From: Pararhodobacter marinus
GTDB taxonomy: Bacteria; Pseudomonadota; Alphaproteobacteria; Rhodobacterales; Rhodobacteraceae
DNA length: 64,000 nt
NCBI RefSeq assembly: GCF_003122215.1
Contig: NZ_QEYD01000005.1
Location: forward strand, 62,001-126,000
Reading direction: 5' to 3'
Shown here: in pieces, positions 17,171 to 25,492 of the stretch
Layout: every line of letters begins with the position of its first letter
How positions within the stretch are numbered: the first letter of the stretch is position 1
Notes under the pieces: model-generated
The model's database searches: none
What the model saw: the letters and a program-made list of their open reading frames with translations, nothing else
What the model was told of the DNA's origin: nothing
Made by a program: the position numbers and the translations under genes

Positions 17171-17857
17171 ATGCGCCCCGCCGACCGCTTGTTTCAGATC
17201 ATCCAGATCCTGCGCCGCTCAACCCAGCCGGTCACCGCCGCTCGTATTGCCGAGGAACTCGAAGTGTCGCGCCGCACCGTCTACCGGGACATTTCGGTTC
17301 TTATCGGCCAGCGCGTGCCCATCGTTGGCGAGGCGGGATACGGGTTCTTGCTCGATGCCGATTACGGCATGCCGCCACTGATGCTGACACCTGACGAGAT
17401 CGAAGCGGTCGTGCTTGGCGCGCAGTGGGTGGCTGGAAGAGGCGATCCGACACTGGCGAGGGCAGCACGCGACCTCATTTCCAAGGTCATGATGGTGGTT
17501 CCCGAAACCCTGCGCCCCTTTATCGTCGAGCCGAGTGTGGGCACCCCACCGCCACGCGTTCAGCCGTTTGAGCCGATCGACCCAGCGGTTTTGCGTCAGG
17601 CGATCCGTGATGGGCGAAAACTGCATCTGCGGTACCGGTCGGCTGAGGGTCAAGAGACCGAGCGCAAGGTCTGGCCGGTGATCCTTGGCTATGGCGAGGC
17701 AAGCAGGGTGATCGTGGCGTGGTGCGAGTTGCGGAACGATTTCCGTTACTTTCTTACGGCCAGGGTGGTTTCGGGCACAGTGCTGGCCGAAGCCAACGGC
17801 CTTCGCCAAGGTGAGCTGCACAAACGATGGATGGCATGGCGCGCGGCGGGTGGCTAA
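17171..17857 (+). CDS. YafY-type WYL-domain transcriptional regulator
   Basis: This 228-residue regulator has an N-terminal helix-turn-helix (RLFQIIQILRRSTQPVTAAR, then VSRRTVYRDISVL) and a WYL domain with WCELRNDFRYFLTARV. It is a paralogue of the protein at 5597-6307. The ATG at 17171 has AGGAGT upstream. Its gene begins directly after a perfect 26-bp palindrome and faces the DUF1761/YdeI-like operon. Repression of that operon and autoregulation are the likely roles. Confidence 0.9.
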   Translation: MRPADRLFQIIQILRRSTQPVTAARIAEELEVSRRTVYRDISVLIGQRVPIVGEAGYGFLLDADYGMPPLMLTPDEIEAVVLGAQWVAGRGDPTLARAARDLISKVMMVVPETLRPFIVEPSVGTPPPRVQPFEPIDPAVLRQAIRDGRKLHLRYRSAEGQETERKVWPVILGYGEASRVIVAWCELRNDFRYFLTARVVSGTVLAEANGLRQGELHKRWMAWRAAGG

Positions 17858-18023
17858 GGGCCGAGCTAGTTGCCGCGCCTGTAAAGGATTCAGTGCTGTT
17901 ACGCTCTGTTCGAGTGTCTCTGAAGGGCTCGCAGCGGACCTTCGCCGCGCTCGGCATTAGAGACCGCTCAGCACAGAAAAGCGGACACCGGCCCTGAATT
18001 GGCCAACGCCCGCTTCGTGTGCC

Positions 18024-18776
18024 TTAGAGTTTGTTGATCGAGTTTCCGCCATCCGCGATCATGGCGGTGCCGGTCACGAATGATGCTTGCTCGGAAAGGA
18101 GGAAGAGCGCCGCCTGCGCGATCTCGGATGGAGCAGCCATGCGCTTGAGCGCGTGGAAACCCCGCACGAGCTCATGATAACCGGGATCCTCTCCCGCCAT
18201 GGGCGTCATGGTGCCTCCGGGCAGGAGCGCGTTGACGCGGATGTTCTCGGGCCCATGTTCCGCCGCGAGAACCTGGGTCATGCCGATCAGACCCGCCTTG
18301 GCCGCAGCATAGGCGCCCATGCCGGGCAGCCCGATCGTGTGCCCGACGAAGGAGGACGTGAAGACGATCGAGCCGCCGCCGCGTTTGCGCATCGCCGGTA
18401 TCTGATGCTTCGCCGCATAGAACCCGCTGTTGAGATTGACCGCGATCACGTTGTGCCAGTTGCTCTCTTCCATGTCGGGGATCGGTCCCACGTCTCCGGT
18501 TGTGCCGGCATTGTTGAACGCGCCATCGAGTCCACCAAAGCGCTCTTCGGCCCGTTTCACCAACTCTTCTGCATAGCCGCTCTCTTCCACGTCCCCGGCG
18601 ACGAAATCCGCTTCGCCACCTGCAGCGGAGATCTCGTCGACGATTCCCTCCAGCAGTTCGGCACGGCGCGCACCGAGCACCAGTCTTGCGCCTTCCGCCG
18701 CGAAAATCTTCGCAGCCGCTGCCCCGATGCCGCTGCTGGCACCGGTAATGATGATGGTCTTTCCTTCGAGAAGCAT
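18024..18776 (-). CDS. SDR-family oxidoreductase
   Basis: This 250-residue classical short-chain dehydrogenase has TGASSGIG at residues 11-18, NNAG, a catalytic serine in FTSSF and the YAAAK pair. The C-terminus is typical (FVTGTAMIADGGNSINKL). The start has GGAGACGG upstream. The enzyme should be a soluble NAD(P)-dependent oxidoreductase; the substrate is not predictable. It sits alone between the YafY regulator (convergent) and fused phage head-gene fragments, so it is probably island cargo. Confidence 0.88.
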   Translation of the reverse strand: MLLEGKTIIITGASSGIGAAAAKIFAAEGARLVLGARRAELLEGIVDEISAAGGEADFVAGDVEESGYAEELVKRAEERFGGLDGAFNNAGTTGDVGPIPDMEESNWHNVIAVNLNSGFYAAKHQIPAMRKRGGGSIVFTSSFVGHTIGLPGMGAYAAAKAGLIGMTQVLAAEHGPENIRVNALLPGGTMTPMAGEDPGYHELVRGFHALKRMAAPSEIAQAALFLLSEQASFVTGTAMIADGGNSINKL

Positions 18777-18969
18777 TTCCGTCTCCGTCTGATGTTGCGA
18801 CGGGAACTGCTTAGGCGGTGCTTGTTGATCGACCGACCCGGTTCTTGCGCAAACACCCTCGTTTGAGAGGCGATATCAGCCGTTCGTTTATGGTGCGGTT
18901 TGGGGCGGGGCACTTCCCCACGGGACCCGCAGTTTTGCCTGATTTGCGACCAGCCCCTGAGCGCGCCAC

Positions 18970-19395
18970 TGATCCGGACCGCGAGCTGCGGGCGGGCGTC
19001 CTGCGCGTCGTTCAGCACATAGACCAGGCTTCCCGTCCGGTTGTCGACGAACACAGCTGCAGGGTCTCTCAGGAGCCGGGGCAGCGCCTCCCATTGCTCG
19101 GGCGTGAGCGCGTCGCCCGCAGCCTCGTGCCGGGTCGCCTTCGGCCCGCGCAGAACATCCGGGCGCATGACGATCTCGCTCGATGCGGGCGCAAGGCCGC
19201 GCGCCCTGAGCGCCTCGAGGAGCTGGGGGTCGAGGATGCCGGCGAGCGCGGGTTGGTGGCTGAGCCCGGCGCGCGTCTGCGCGACCCAGAGCGGCCAGTG
19301 CCGGTCGACGACCGCGTGCAGGGAGCGTCCGTAATCCGCACCGATGGCCGGGGGCAGCGCCGCGATCTTGCGTGCCGCCATGGTGATCGTGTCGG
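18970..19395 (-). pseudogene. Fragment of Mu gp30 (F)-like head protein
   Basis: The frame encodes the part of a Mu-like minor head protein from about RKIAALPPAIGADYG through LAGILDPQLLEALRARG to DNRTGSLVYVLND. In this type of protein the end corresponds to a barnase/EndoU/RelE-like nuclease-type domain (PBECR), which is cut before completion here. It is joined in frame to the terminase fragment upstream. The last 284 bases are repeated in inverted orientation at 20406-20689. Confidence 0.65.
18971..19254. repeat. Inverted repeat of gp30 DNA, left arm
   Basis: These 284 bases are a near-identical inverted copy of 20406-20689, differing at only a few positions by eye. Both encode the same gp30 segment on opposite strands. 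Confidence 0.75.
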
Positions 19396-19795
19396 CCACG
19401 CGCGCGAAGTCGAAGCCGAAGGCGTAGTGCGGCGCGAGATCCAGCGTCTTCAACACCGCCTTCAACCGGGCCATGAACGGATCGAACAACGCGGCCTGAC
19501 CCGCCTCGGGCCGCTGCATGTAATCGGGCGGCAGCTCAAGGCGCAGCACCGGTCGGTCCACTGTCATGCGCGCCTCGATGAGCGGCCCGGGCAGCCACGC
19601 CCCCGACGAGGCCGACGGGATGCAGAACAGCTCCTCATCCGCGCCCTCACCATAGAAGGCGACAATCTTGGCCCGCCATTCCGCCTCGCCCTCGGGCGTC
19701 CAGTCCTCGCCCTTCACCAGACAGATGCGCTGATAGAGCCCGTCGCGCAGCGCCGCGTCGAAGTCGATGCGCAGATGCTTGTATCCCGCACCTCC
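19396..19795 (-). pseudogene. Fragment of Mu gp28-like large terminase
   Basis: This in-frame segment carries GYKHLRIDFDAALRDGLYQR, KGEDWTPEGEAEWRAKIVAF, DEELFCIPSASSGAWLP and FGFDFARVAD, matching the middle of Mu-like large terminase subunits. The ATPase N-terminus and nuclease C-terminus are missing. The upstream junction joins a Dam methylase fragment near 19795 and the downstream junction joins gp30. Confidence 0.65.
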
Positions 19796-20268
19796 GGCCG
19801 GTCATTCAAGGACAGGATGAAACGCCCCTTCAAACGGCCGAGCTGCTCGGCCAGTTCCTCGAACCGGGCGCGGCTGAAGAGCTCGCGGCCATAATCGTCC
19901 TCGCAGCCGTAATAGGGAGGATCCAGGTAGAACAGGACGCCCGGCCTGTCGATCCGATCGATGAAGGCCGCGAAATCCATGCAGGTGACGGGGCCGCTGG
20001 TGACAGTGACGGCCCACGGGCTGGCGGGCTGATCGGGCGCGGCGGTGTCATCCAGGACGACGCGGATCGTCGCCCGGATCAAACCGCCTTCGCGGGTGAT
20101 TGCACCGACGAACGGATGCGCGCCCGGTGCGGGGGTGGCGCGGCCGCCCTCGGGCACCGCGCCGAGGTCATAGGCCACGCCGTCGATGGTCAGGACGTCG
20201 CCCGCGACGGAGATCACGGTTTCGGGCTGGCCGGGCAGGCCCCGGATCGGGGACAGGGTCAGATGCAT
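19796..20268 (-). pseudogene. Fusion of a phage small protein with a Dam methylase fragment
   Basis: A good start (ATG at 20268 behind AGGAG) opens a small phage protein (MHLTLSPIRG, ISVAGDVLTIDGVAYDL, AHPFVGAIT), resembling proteins near tail genes of alphaproteobacterial Mu-like phages. Near SGPVT it switches in frame to the DPPY region of a D12-class adenine methyltransferase (FYLDPPYYGCEDDYGRELF, RFILSLNDRPEVR). The methylase lacks its N-terminal cofactor-binding part, so activity is not expected. The frame then runs out at the terminase junction. Confidence 0.65.
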
Positions 20269-20389
20269 GGGGAAGCTCCTCAGAACCAGCGGCCGAGGGC
20301 CGTGGCGAAGATGGTTTTGCCGGTGGAAGAGCCCGGGGCGGCCGAGGCCCACGGCATCAACAGGACGGCGGCGGTATCGGGCAGACCGC

Positions 20390-20824
20390 GCGGGCGGCAT
20401 CCGGCAACCCGCGCTCGCCGGCATCCTCGACCCCCAGCTCCTCGAGGCGCTCAGGGCGCGCGGCCTTGCGCCCGCCTCGAGCGAGATCGTCATGCGCCCG
20501 GGTGTTCTGCGCGGGCCGAAGGCGACCCGGCACGAGGCTGCGGGCGACGCGCTCACGCCCGAGCAATGGGAGGCGCTTCCACGGCTCCTGAGGAACCCTG
20601 CGGCCGTGTTCGTCGACAACCGGACGGGAAGCCTGGTCTATGTGCTGAAAGACGCGCGGGACGCCCGCCCGCAGCTCGCGGTCCGCATCGATTACACGCT
20701 CCGCCAGAATCGCGAGACGCGGGTGCTCAACGCGATCGTCTCCGCATACCGCGCGAACCCGTCCAGTCTGGCCGCGCGCCTTGCCGGCGGCGTTCTCGAA
20801 CTGATCTTCGGGGCGTTCGGGTGA
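20390..20824 (+). pseudogene. 5'-truncated Mu gp30 (F)-like head protein gene
   Basis: This plus-strand segment encodes the complete C-terminal end of the gp30-like protein: LAGILDPQLLEALRARG, EAAGDALTPEQWEALPRLLR, then the natural end RLAGGVLELIFGAFG. The N-terminal head-morphogenesis domain is absent; upstream sequence is antisense to the Dam/phage fusion. It precedes gpG by 102 bases, which is the normal order of Mu-like phages. Confidence 0.7.
20406..20689. repeat. Inverted repeat of gp30 DNA, right arm
   Basis: This is the partner of 18971-19254. The 1.15-kb DNA between the arms holds the phage protein, Dam and terminase fragments and could in principle invert. Confidence 0.75.
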
Positions 20825-20926
20825 TGGAGGGCCGGGATACCCCTCATGTGCTAGCGCTCCGCTCGCGCGGTTTACGGCATCTTGGAACCCGAATTTCCAA
20901 GGTCATCACCTGAGGGAAATGTAACC

Positions 20927-21463
20927 ATGATCGCGCTTGACTTCAACGATACCGAGATCCAGAGCGGGCTGGACCGGCTGGCCCGGGCCGTCACGGACAT
21001 GACGCCGGTCATGGCGGATATCGGGGAAGCGCAGGTGGTCTCGACCCGCGATCGTTTCATGGCTGGCACAGCGCCGGACGGCACCCCTTGGGCGCCGAAG
21101 TCTCCCGCAACGATTGCCGCCTATGAGCGCCGCCGCGACCCGGTCGATCCGCGCCCGCTCTTCGGTCCCTCGCACCGGCTGCGGTCCGAGATCACCTCTT
21201 ACGCCGGCACCACCAGCGTCGAATGGGGCACGAACGTCATCTACGCAGCCGTCATGCAGTTCGGGGCAGCCCAGGGAGAGTTCGGCGCCCGCATGGGCCG
21301 CACCATACCCGGCGAGAAGCGCCCGCATAGCCAGGACTACTTCTTCCCCATCCCCTGGGGGCCGATCCCGGCGCGCCCCTTCCTCGGGCTTTCCGATGAG
21401 GACCGAAACGGCATCCTCGAGGCCCTGGAAGACTGGCTGACGCGGGCATGGGACGGCGAGTGA
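20927..21463 (+). CDS. Mu gpG-like virion morphogenesis protein
   Basis: This 178-residue protein appears complete and matches phage virion morphogenesis (Mu gpG) proteins, which act in head-tail joining or tail completion. Features include FMAGTAPDGTPWAPKSPATI, the LFGPSHRLRSEIT segment and the end PARPFLGLSDEDRNGILEAL. The ATG at 20927 has GAGGGAAA upstream. It follows the gp30 remnant in the order of Mu-like phages. With terminase and portal genes broken or absent it is no longer part of a functional phage. Confidence 0.8.
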   Translation: MIALDFNDTEIQSGLDRLARAVTDMTPVMADIGEAQVVSTRDRFMAGTAPDGTPWAPKSPATIAAYERRRDPVDPRPLFGPSHRLRSEITSYAGTTSVEWGTNVIYAAVMQFGAAQGEFGARMGRTIPGEKRPHSQDYFFPIPWGPIPARPFLGLSDEDRNGILEALEDWLTRAWDGE

Positions 21464-21728
21464 GCCCCAACCGCCCCGGAGAGCGCCGTTAAATACCTAT
21501 TTAATACCCGACTCGCTCTCGCGAGCGCAACGGGCCGTCAGAGGTAAGGAGGCCGCTCAGCGGCGCGCTCAGCGGCTGGTTAGAAACTCGGAGAAAAAGG
21601 ACGATCCGCGTCGGCACCAACGTTGGTGAGCATAGCACAGGAAGACAGAGGCTGTTCATGTGCGACCGATGCAAGTTCGCTCCGAGCGTCACTTGGACAT
21701 TGCGAAACGCACGACTACACAGTGACGT
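21464..21728. other. AT-richer leader upstream of the S41-like gene
   Basis: No convincing gene is seen. The stretch has TTAAATACCTATTTAATACC near 21489-21508, suitable for a promoter, and a small hairpin (CGCTC, four bases, GAGCG) near 21523. It probably carries the separate promoter of the S41-like gene. Confidence 0.35.
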
Positions 21729-22934
21729 ATGTCGATGATCCGAGACTTAGAGCAAATCGTGACAACAGTCCTGCCGGGCGATCCCAGCTTCCGGCTGATC
21801 AGACGCGAAGTGTTGCGGCGTCACATCGACCAAGCCCGGCAGAGTGCATTCGCGACCTCGAAGGATGAATTCCTGCTTTCCCTGATGCGCCTTCTGGCTC
21901 TTCCAGGGAACGGGCATACGCGCCTGATACCAAACAATGCCATCTCGGTTCTGCCTCTCAGGTTCGCAACCATCGGCACCACTGTCCGCCTACTCGACGC
22001 GGCGCCAGGCTTCGCCGATGCGGTCGGAGGTGATCTGATATCCATCAATGGTGTTCCCGTAGACGAAATCGAAGCCGCGGCCGAGCCATTTCTTGCAGGG
22101 ACGCATCAACGGAAACGCGTCATCGGGCCAATCCTCTTCGCTTGGCCAGGTGCGGTAAAGCACCTGGGCGTTTATTCAGGCAGTGGCGCCTTCGAGTACC
22201 GGATACGGTCTGAGACTGGGCAGATCCACGACCTTCTTTTGGATCCTGCAAGTGTGGTTCCCGGGTCCACCCTCTACCCACGCGGCGAGCACGGAAAAGC
22301 CGACGGGTCTTGGATTCCCAACTCTTTTCTGAAGATCAAAGATTTCGACCGAGCTGGGCTACTATTGGTTCTTCCGAGCTTCTTCGATCCCAGCAAAACT
22401 GCGCTTCCGGATGCAATTTCCGAGGCGGCAGCGCTCGTGAGGTCGCGCCCGGACACTCCCCTGCTAATCGACATTCGAGGAAATACAGGCGGAAACTTTC
22501 TTCAGGCCATGCCACTGATCGAAGCAATCTCCGAGGGCGCGGAAGGCCGGCGGGTCGGGTTGTTCATGGACAAATTCACCTTTTCCGCTGCTATCGTCTT
22601 CACTGCTATTCTGCAGCACCGCCTGGGAGACCGTCTCGTCCTTTTCGGGGAAGAGATGGGGGACGGGCTGACATTCTTTGCGGAAGGCGGAACAATCGAG
22701 CTCTCGTCCAGCGGAGCGGCCGTTCGATATTCGACCGCTTTTCATGATTGGGCAGGTGGTCTTACCGACGAGACCACTCCGGTAGAAATCGGCGAGAGGA
22801 TTGTTCCTGCCGGACGACTGGAGTTGAACCGCTTCTGGGCTGCGCAATCGGACGATGACGAAGCGTTGTATCGGTTCTGTCAGGTGGTTCTCGACAGTTT
22901 CAACACCCGGCCGAACGGAGGGTTTGTCCGCTGA
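21729..22934 (+). CDS. S41-family peptidase-like protein (prophage cargo)
   Basis: This 401-residue protein resembles S41 C-terminal processing peptidases. It has a PDZ-like stretch (GGDLISINGVPVDEIE) at about residues 100-118, the DIRGNTGGNF motif before the catalytic region, and the segment DKFTFSAAIVFT whose serine fits the S41 nucleophile. No signal peptide is seen, so a cytosolic location is likely, unlike most S41 enzymes. The ribosome-binding site is weak and the start could be six bases later. Base composition is visibly less GC-rich than the neighbours. It lies between gpG and gpI, where Mu-like phages normally have nothing, so it behaves as a moron gene. Its target is unknown. Confidence 0.65.
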   Translation: MSMIRDLEQIVTTVLPGDPSFRLIRREVLRRHIDQARQSAFATSKDEFLLSLMRLLALPGNGHTRLIPNNAISVLPLRFATIGTTVRLLDAAPGFADAVGGDLISINGVPVDEIEAAAEPFLAGTHQRKRVIGPILFAWPGAVKHLGVYSGSGAFEYRIRSETGQIHDLLLDPASVVPGSTLYPRGEHGKADGSWIPNSFLKIKDFDRAGLLLVLPSFFDPSKTALPDAISEAAALVRSRPDTPLLIDIRGNTGGNFLQAMPLIEAISEGAEGRRVGLFMDKFTFSAAIVFTAILQHRLGDRLVLFGEEMGDGLTFFAEGGTIELSSSGAAVRYSTAFHDWAGGLTDETTPVEIGERIVPAGRLELNRFWAAQSDDDEALYRFCQVVLDSFNTRPNGGFVR

Positions 22935-23023
22935 ACGGACGCCCTTCTCTGGCCGCCCCCTCGCGTCATCCCCACAAACCGTAGTGCCTATTTTGACGCG
23001 GCACTTCGGGCGATTCTGGGGAT

Positions 23024-23779
23024 ATGAACACCGCCCCCGCCATCGCCCTTCTCCAGGCCGCCACCCTTCCCGCCGATCCGGTCGGTGACTGGGTGCACCT
23101 TCTACCTGCCGGCGCCATCACGACGCAGGACGGGCGCGGCCCGTACCGCGTCGAGGATGCCGAGGCGCTGATCGCGGCGAGCCTGCAGAGCACCTCGAAA
23201 CTCCCCATCGACGAGAACCACGCGATCGACCTCGCGGCGCCCCGGGGCGAAGCCTCGCCCGCGCGGGGCTGGATCGTGGGTCTGCAGGCGCGCGACGACG
23301 GGATCTGGGGTCAGGTCGAATGGACCGACACCGGCAAGTCGCTGCTCGCGGACCGCGCCTATCTCGCCCTGTCTCCCGCCATTGCCCACGACAAGTCCGG
23401 GCGCGTGCTGCGCATTTTGCGCGCCTCGCTCGTCAACCGCCCCAATCTGCGCGGGCTGACCGCGCTTCACCAGGAGGACCCGATGTCCCTGCTGCACCGT
23501 CTGGCCGCTCTGCTCGGCCTCGATGAGACCACGACCGAGGACGCGCTGATCGAGCGTGTGACCTCCCTTCACCAGCAGGCGCCCGAGGCGGTCGCCCTGC
23601 AAGCGCAACTCGCGCAGATCGGCACGGCGCTCGGTCTTGCGCAGGACGCGCCCGCGGAGACCACGGCCGAATGCTATGACGGGCAGAACTTCTTCGACAC
23701 CGACCACCCGGTGATCGCCGAGGATGCAAGCTCTTCTGGGAGAGCCTCCGTTCCCGTGCAGCCGATGCAGCTCGATTGA
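23024..23779 (+). pseudogene. Mu-like gpI fused to a gpT major-head fragment
   Basis: The frame begins as a gpI protease/scaffold protein (LPIDENHAIDLAAPRG, SLVNRPNLRGLTAL) for about 210 residues. It then switches in frame to ECYDGQNFFDTDHPV, a hallmark of Mu gpT-type major head proteins, and ends shortly after. The rest of both genes is missing, so an internal deletion joined them. Immediately upstream, 16-17 codons of a preceding phage gene (NRSAYFDAALRAILGI, then TGA) remain and overlap the ATG, exactly as in the gpI copy at 14390-15317. The two gpI proteins are clearly diverged. Confidence 0.75.
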
Positions 23780-24380
23780 GTATGTGAGAACTCGGGTGAG
23801 GGTGCCGTCTGCTGAGGAATACGGTCGGCTCACGATTCGGCGGCCGGTCGAGCGGGTCTGGAAATGGCGGCAAGGTCTGCTGGGTGAATGAGGTGCAGTA
23901 CCGGCCACTGAAGCTTGAGGTGTAGCAAGATCGGAGGAAAGCGCCAAAATCAGTTGAAGGTTCGCGCAACCCGGTTAGGCATTTCTCTTGTACGGTTCCC
24001 ACATGTTTTCATAAGCTTAGCGCCAACCTTCAACTCGAGCGACGAACTTTCCGGCCAGTTGAAGGTTCCGAAAACACTGCGCGGCAGCGCCGAGAGACGA
24101 AATCGCTTTGAAATCAGTGTTTAAGGCCTGTTCAAACGACATCTGAAGGCACGCTTTCGAGGCCGCGCAAGCCGTCGAGAAGCCGGTTTCTGCAAGTTTC
24201 GCCGAGCGCGTCTCACGCCCCGCTCGCTCCCAGCAATCCCCTGAAAACCCTGACTTTTCCCGCCTCTTCCCGCGCATTCCCACCTAATCCCGGTTCTCTG
24301 CAAGACTTCCTGTCAACGCACACACTGAAAAAAGTTCGCCCGCGATCTTGAATGCCCACTGGACGTCCTCATCTATGTGA
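23780..24380. other. Non-coding boundary region with AGTTGAAGGTT repeats
   Basis: No intact gene is seen. The first 110 bases contain a short open stretch ending RLTIRRPVERVWKWRQGLL-GE that could be the tail of another broken phage or transposon gene, but no family is assigned. Three copies of AGTTGAAGGTT follow. The remainder up to the DUF2852 promoter shows nothing recognisable. Confidence 0.5.
23952..24067. repeat. Three copies of AGTTGAAGGTT (one inverted)
   Basis: The 11-mer occurs at 23952-23962 (plus), 24025-24035 (minus) and 24057-24067 (plus), the outer two also sharing a C on each side. Clustered short repeats of this kind resemble transposase-binding sites at the end of a Mu-like element or a regulatory site cluster. 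Confidence 0.55.
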
Positions 24381-24381
24381 A

Positions 24382-24398
24382 TGTAAATAACATTTACA
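24382..24398. promoter_or_regulatory. Palindromic operator upstream of DUF2852 gene
   Basis: TGTAAATAACATTTACA is a perfect dyad with seven-base arms, 22 bases before the DUF2852 ATG. In so GC-rich a genome it is unlikely by chance and probably binds a repressor or activator of this gene. The cognate regulator is not identifiable here. Confidence 0.55.
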
Positions 24399-24420
24399 CT
24401 TGCAACCAAGGAGACCTCAC

Positions 24421-24831
24421 ATGACCACCGCGACCGTGACTTCGTGGCCCCGAAACGCCGAAAGCTGGCTCGATGAGCGCGGCAAGGGGGCGTGGATCGC
24501 GGCGATGATTGTCGGATTCATCGTCTTCTGGCCGATCGGCCTCGCTTTGCTTGCCTACATGATCTGGGGGAAAAACATGTTCTCGAAATCCTGCAACCGC
24601 GCCAATCGTCACTCGAACCGCCATGCCTGGGCGATGCACAAGCCCTCGGGCAACGCGGCCTTCGACGCCTACAAGGCGGAAACCCTGAAGCGTCTGGAAG
24701 ACGAGCAGGAAGCGTTCTCGGACTTCCTCAAGCGCCTGCGCGAGGCCAAGGACAAGGCCGAGTTCGACCAGTTCATGGATGACCGCGCCCGTCGCCGCGC
24801 CGACGAGGCCCGTCCCGTCGACACGATGTAA
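24421..24831 (+). CDS. DUF2852 membrane protein
   Basis: This 136-residue protein belongs to the DUF2852 family found in Rhodobacterales and relatives. One membrane segment (GAWIAAMIVGFIVFWPIGLAL) lies near residues 24-50. A long charged, probably helical tail follows (LEDEQEAFSDFLKRLREAKDKA, FDQFMDDRARRRADE). The ATG has AAGGAGA upstream. A perfect palindrome precedes it and a strong hairpin follows, so it is a monocistronic unit. It marks the return to conserved chromosomal genes. Function is unknown. Confidence 0.85.
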   Translation: MTTATVTSWPRNAESWLDERGKGAWIAAMIVGFIVFWPIGLALLAYMIWGKNMFSKSCNRANRHSNRHAWAMHKPSGNAAFDAYKAETLKRLEDEQEAFSDFLKRLREAKDKAEFDQFMDDRARRRADEARPVDTM

Positions 24832-24856
24832 GTCACGGGTATTCAATCCTGATTTC

Positions 24857-24884
24857 GGCCGGAAGGGGGGTGCCCCTTCCGGCC
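24857..24884 (+). terminator. Hairpin terminator after the DUF2852 gene
   Basis: A perfect 12-bp stem (GGCCGGAAGGGG with CCCCTTCCGGCC) with a four-base loop starts 26 bases after the stop codon. It is followed by TTCAG, so the U tract is short. Confidence 0.7.
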
Positions 24885-24979
24885 TTCAGCCATGGTTGCA
24901 AGCCCGTCGGGCCGGGGGGATCCCCGGCCCGTTTGCCGTCGCGCCGCGCCGCATCCATGCCAGGGCCCGGCAACGAAGA

Positions 24980-24999
24980 AAGGGGCCCGAAGGCCCCTT
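24980..24999 (-). terminator. Terminator of the ribBA-ribH-nusB operon
   Basis: Read on the minus strand it is AAGGGGCC, a TTCG tetraloop, GGCCCCTT, then TCTTCG. It lies 26 bases beyond the nusB stop. Confidence 0.8.
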
Positions 25000-25024
25000 T
25001 GTCGGATTGTGCCGAACGACTGCG

Positions 25025-25492
25025 TTACGAAAAGGCTTCGGGCCGGGCCTCGCGCGCCATGTGATCGAGCACGGCATTCACGAATTTGGGTTCCTTGCCT
25101 TCGGGGAAGAAGGCCTGCGCGAGCTGCACGAACTCGGTGATGACCACGCGCGGCGGGGTGTCGGTTTCGACCATCTCGGCGCCCGCGGCGCGGAACAGCG
25201 CGCGCAGGGTCGGGTCGATCCGCGCGATCGGCCATTTGGCCACCAGCGCGCGGTCGGTCAGCTGGTCGATCTTCGCCTGCTGGTCCACGGCCATTTCCAG
25301 AAGCTGGCGGAACAGGGCGATATCGGCCTCGACCCAGGTCTCGTCCTCGCCCTCGGCGCCGATGCGGAAATTCTCGAACTCGGCGCGGACCTTCTCGACC
25401 GTCTGGCCCGAGGTTTCCATCTGGAACAGCGCCTGCACGGCATAAAACCGCGCGGCCGAGCGCAGCGCGCGCTTCGCGTCAGCCTTGCTCAT
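25025..25492 (-). CDS. nusB: Transcription antitermination factor NusB
   Basis: This 155-residue protein has the NusB fold signature (ARFYAVQALFQME near the N-terminus, DRALVAKWPIARIDPTLRALF and the C-terminal FVNAVLDHMARE). NusB binds boxA RNA with NusE (S10) and supports rRNA transcription. The ATG at 25492 overlaps the ribH stop as ATGA, so translation is coupled. It is the last gene of a ribBA-ribH-nusB operon, a common grouping in alphaproteobacteria, and a UUCG hairpin terminator follows. Confidence 0.95.
   Translation of the reverse strand: MSKADAKRALRSAARFYAVQALFQMETSGQTVEKVRAEFENFRIGAEGEDETWVEADIALFRQLLEMAVDQQAKIDQLTDRALVAKWPIARIDPTLRALFRAAGAEMVETDTPPRVVITEFVQLAQAFFPEGKEPKFVNAVLDHMAREARPEAFS

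Noticed and set aside
10508-24380. Intact inducible Mu-like prophage
   Set aside because: Transposase, portal, complete terminase, complete head and tail genes are missing; only fragments and one complete-looking gpG remain.
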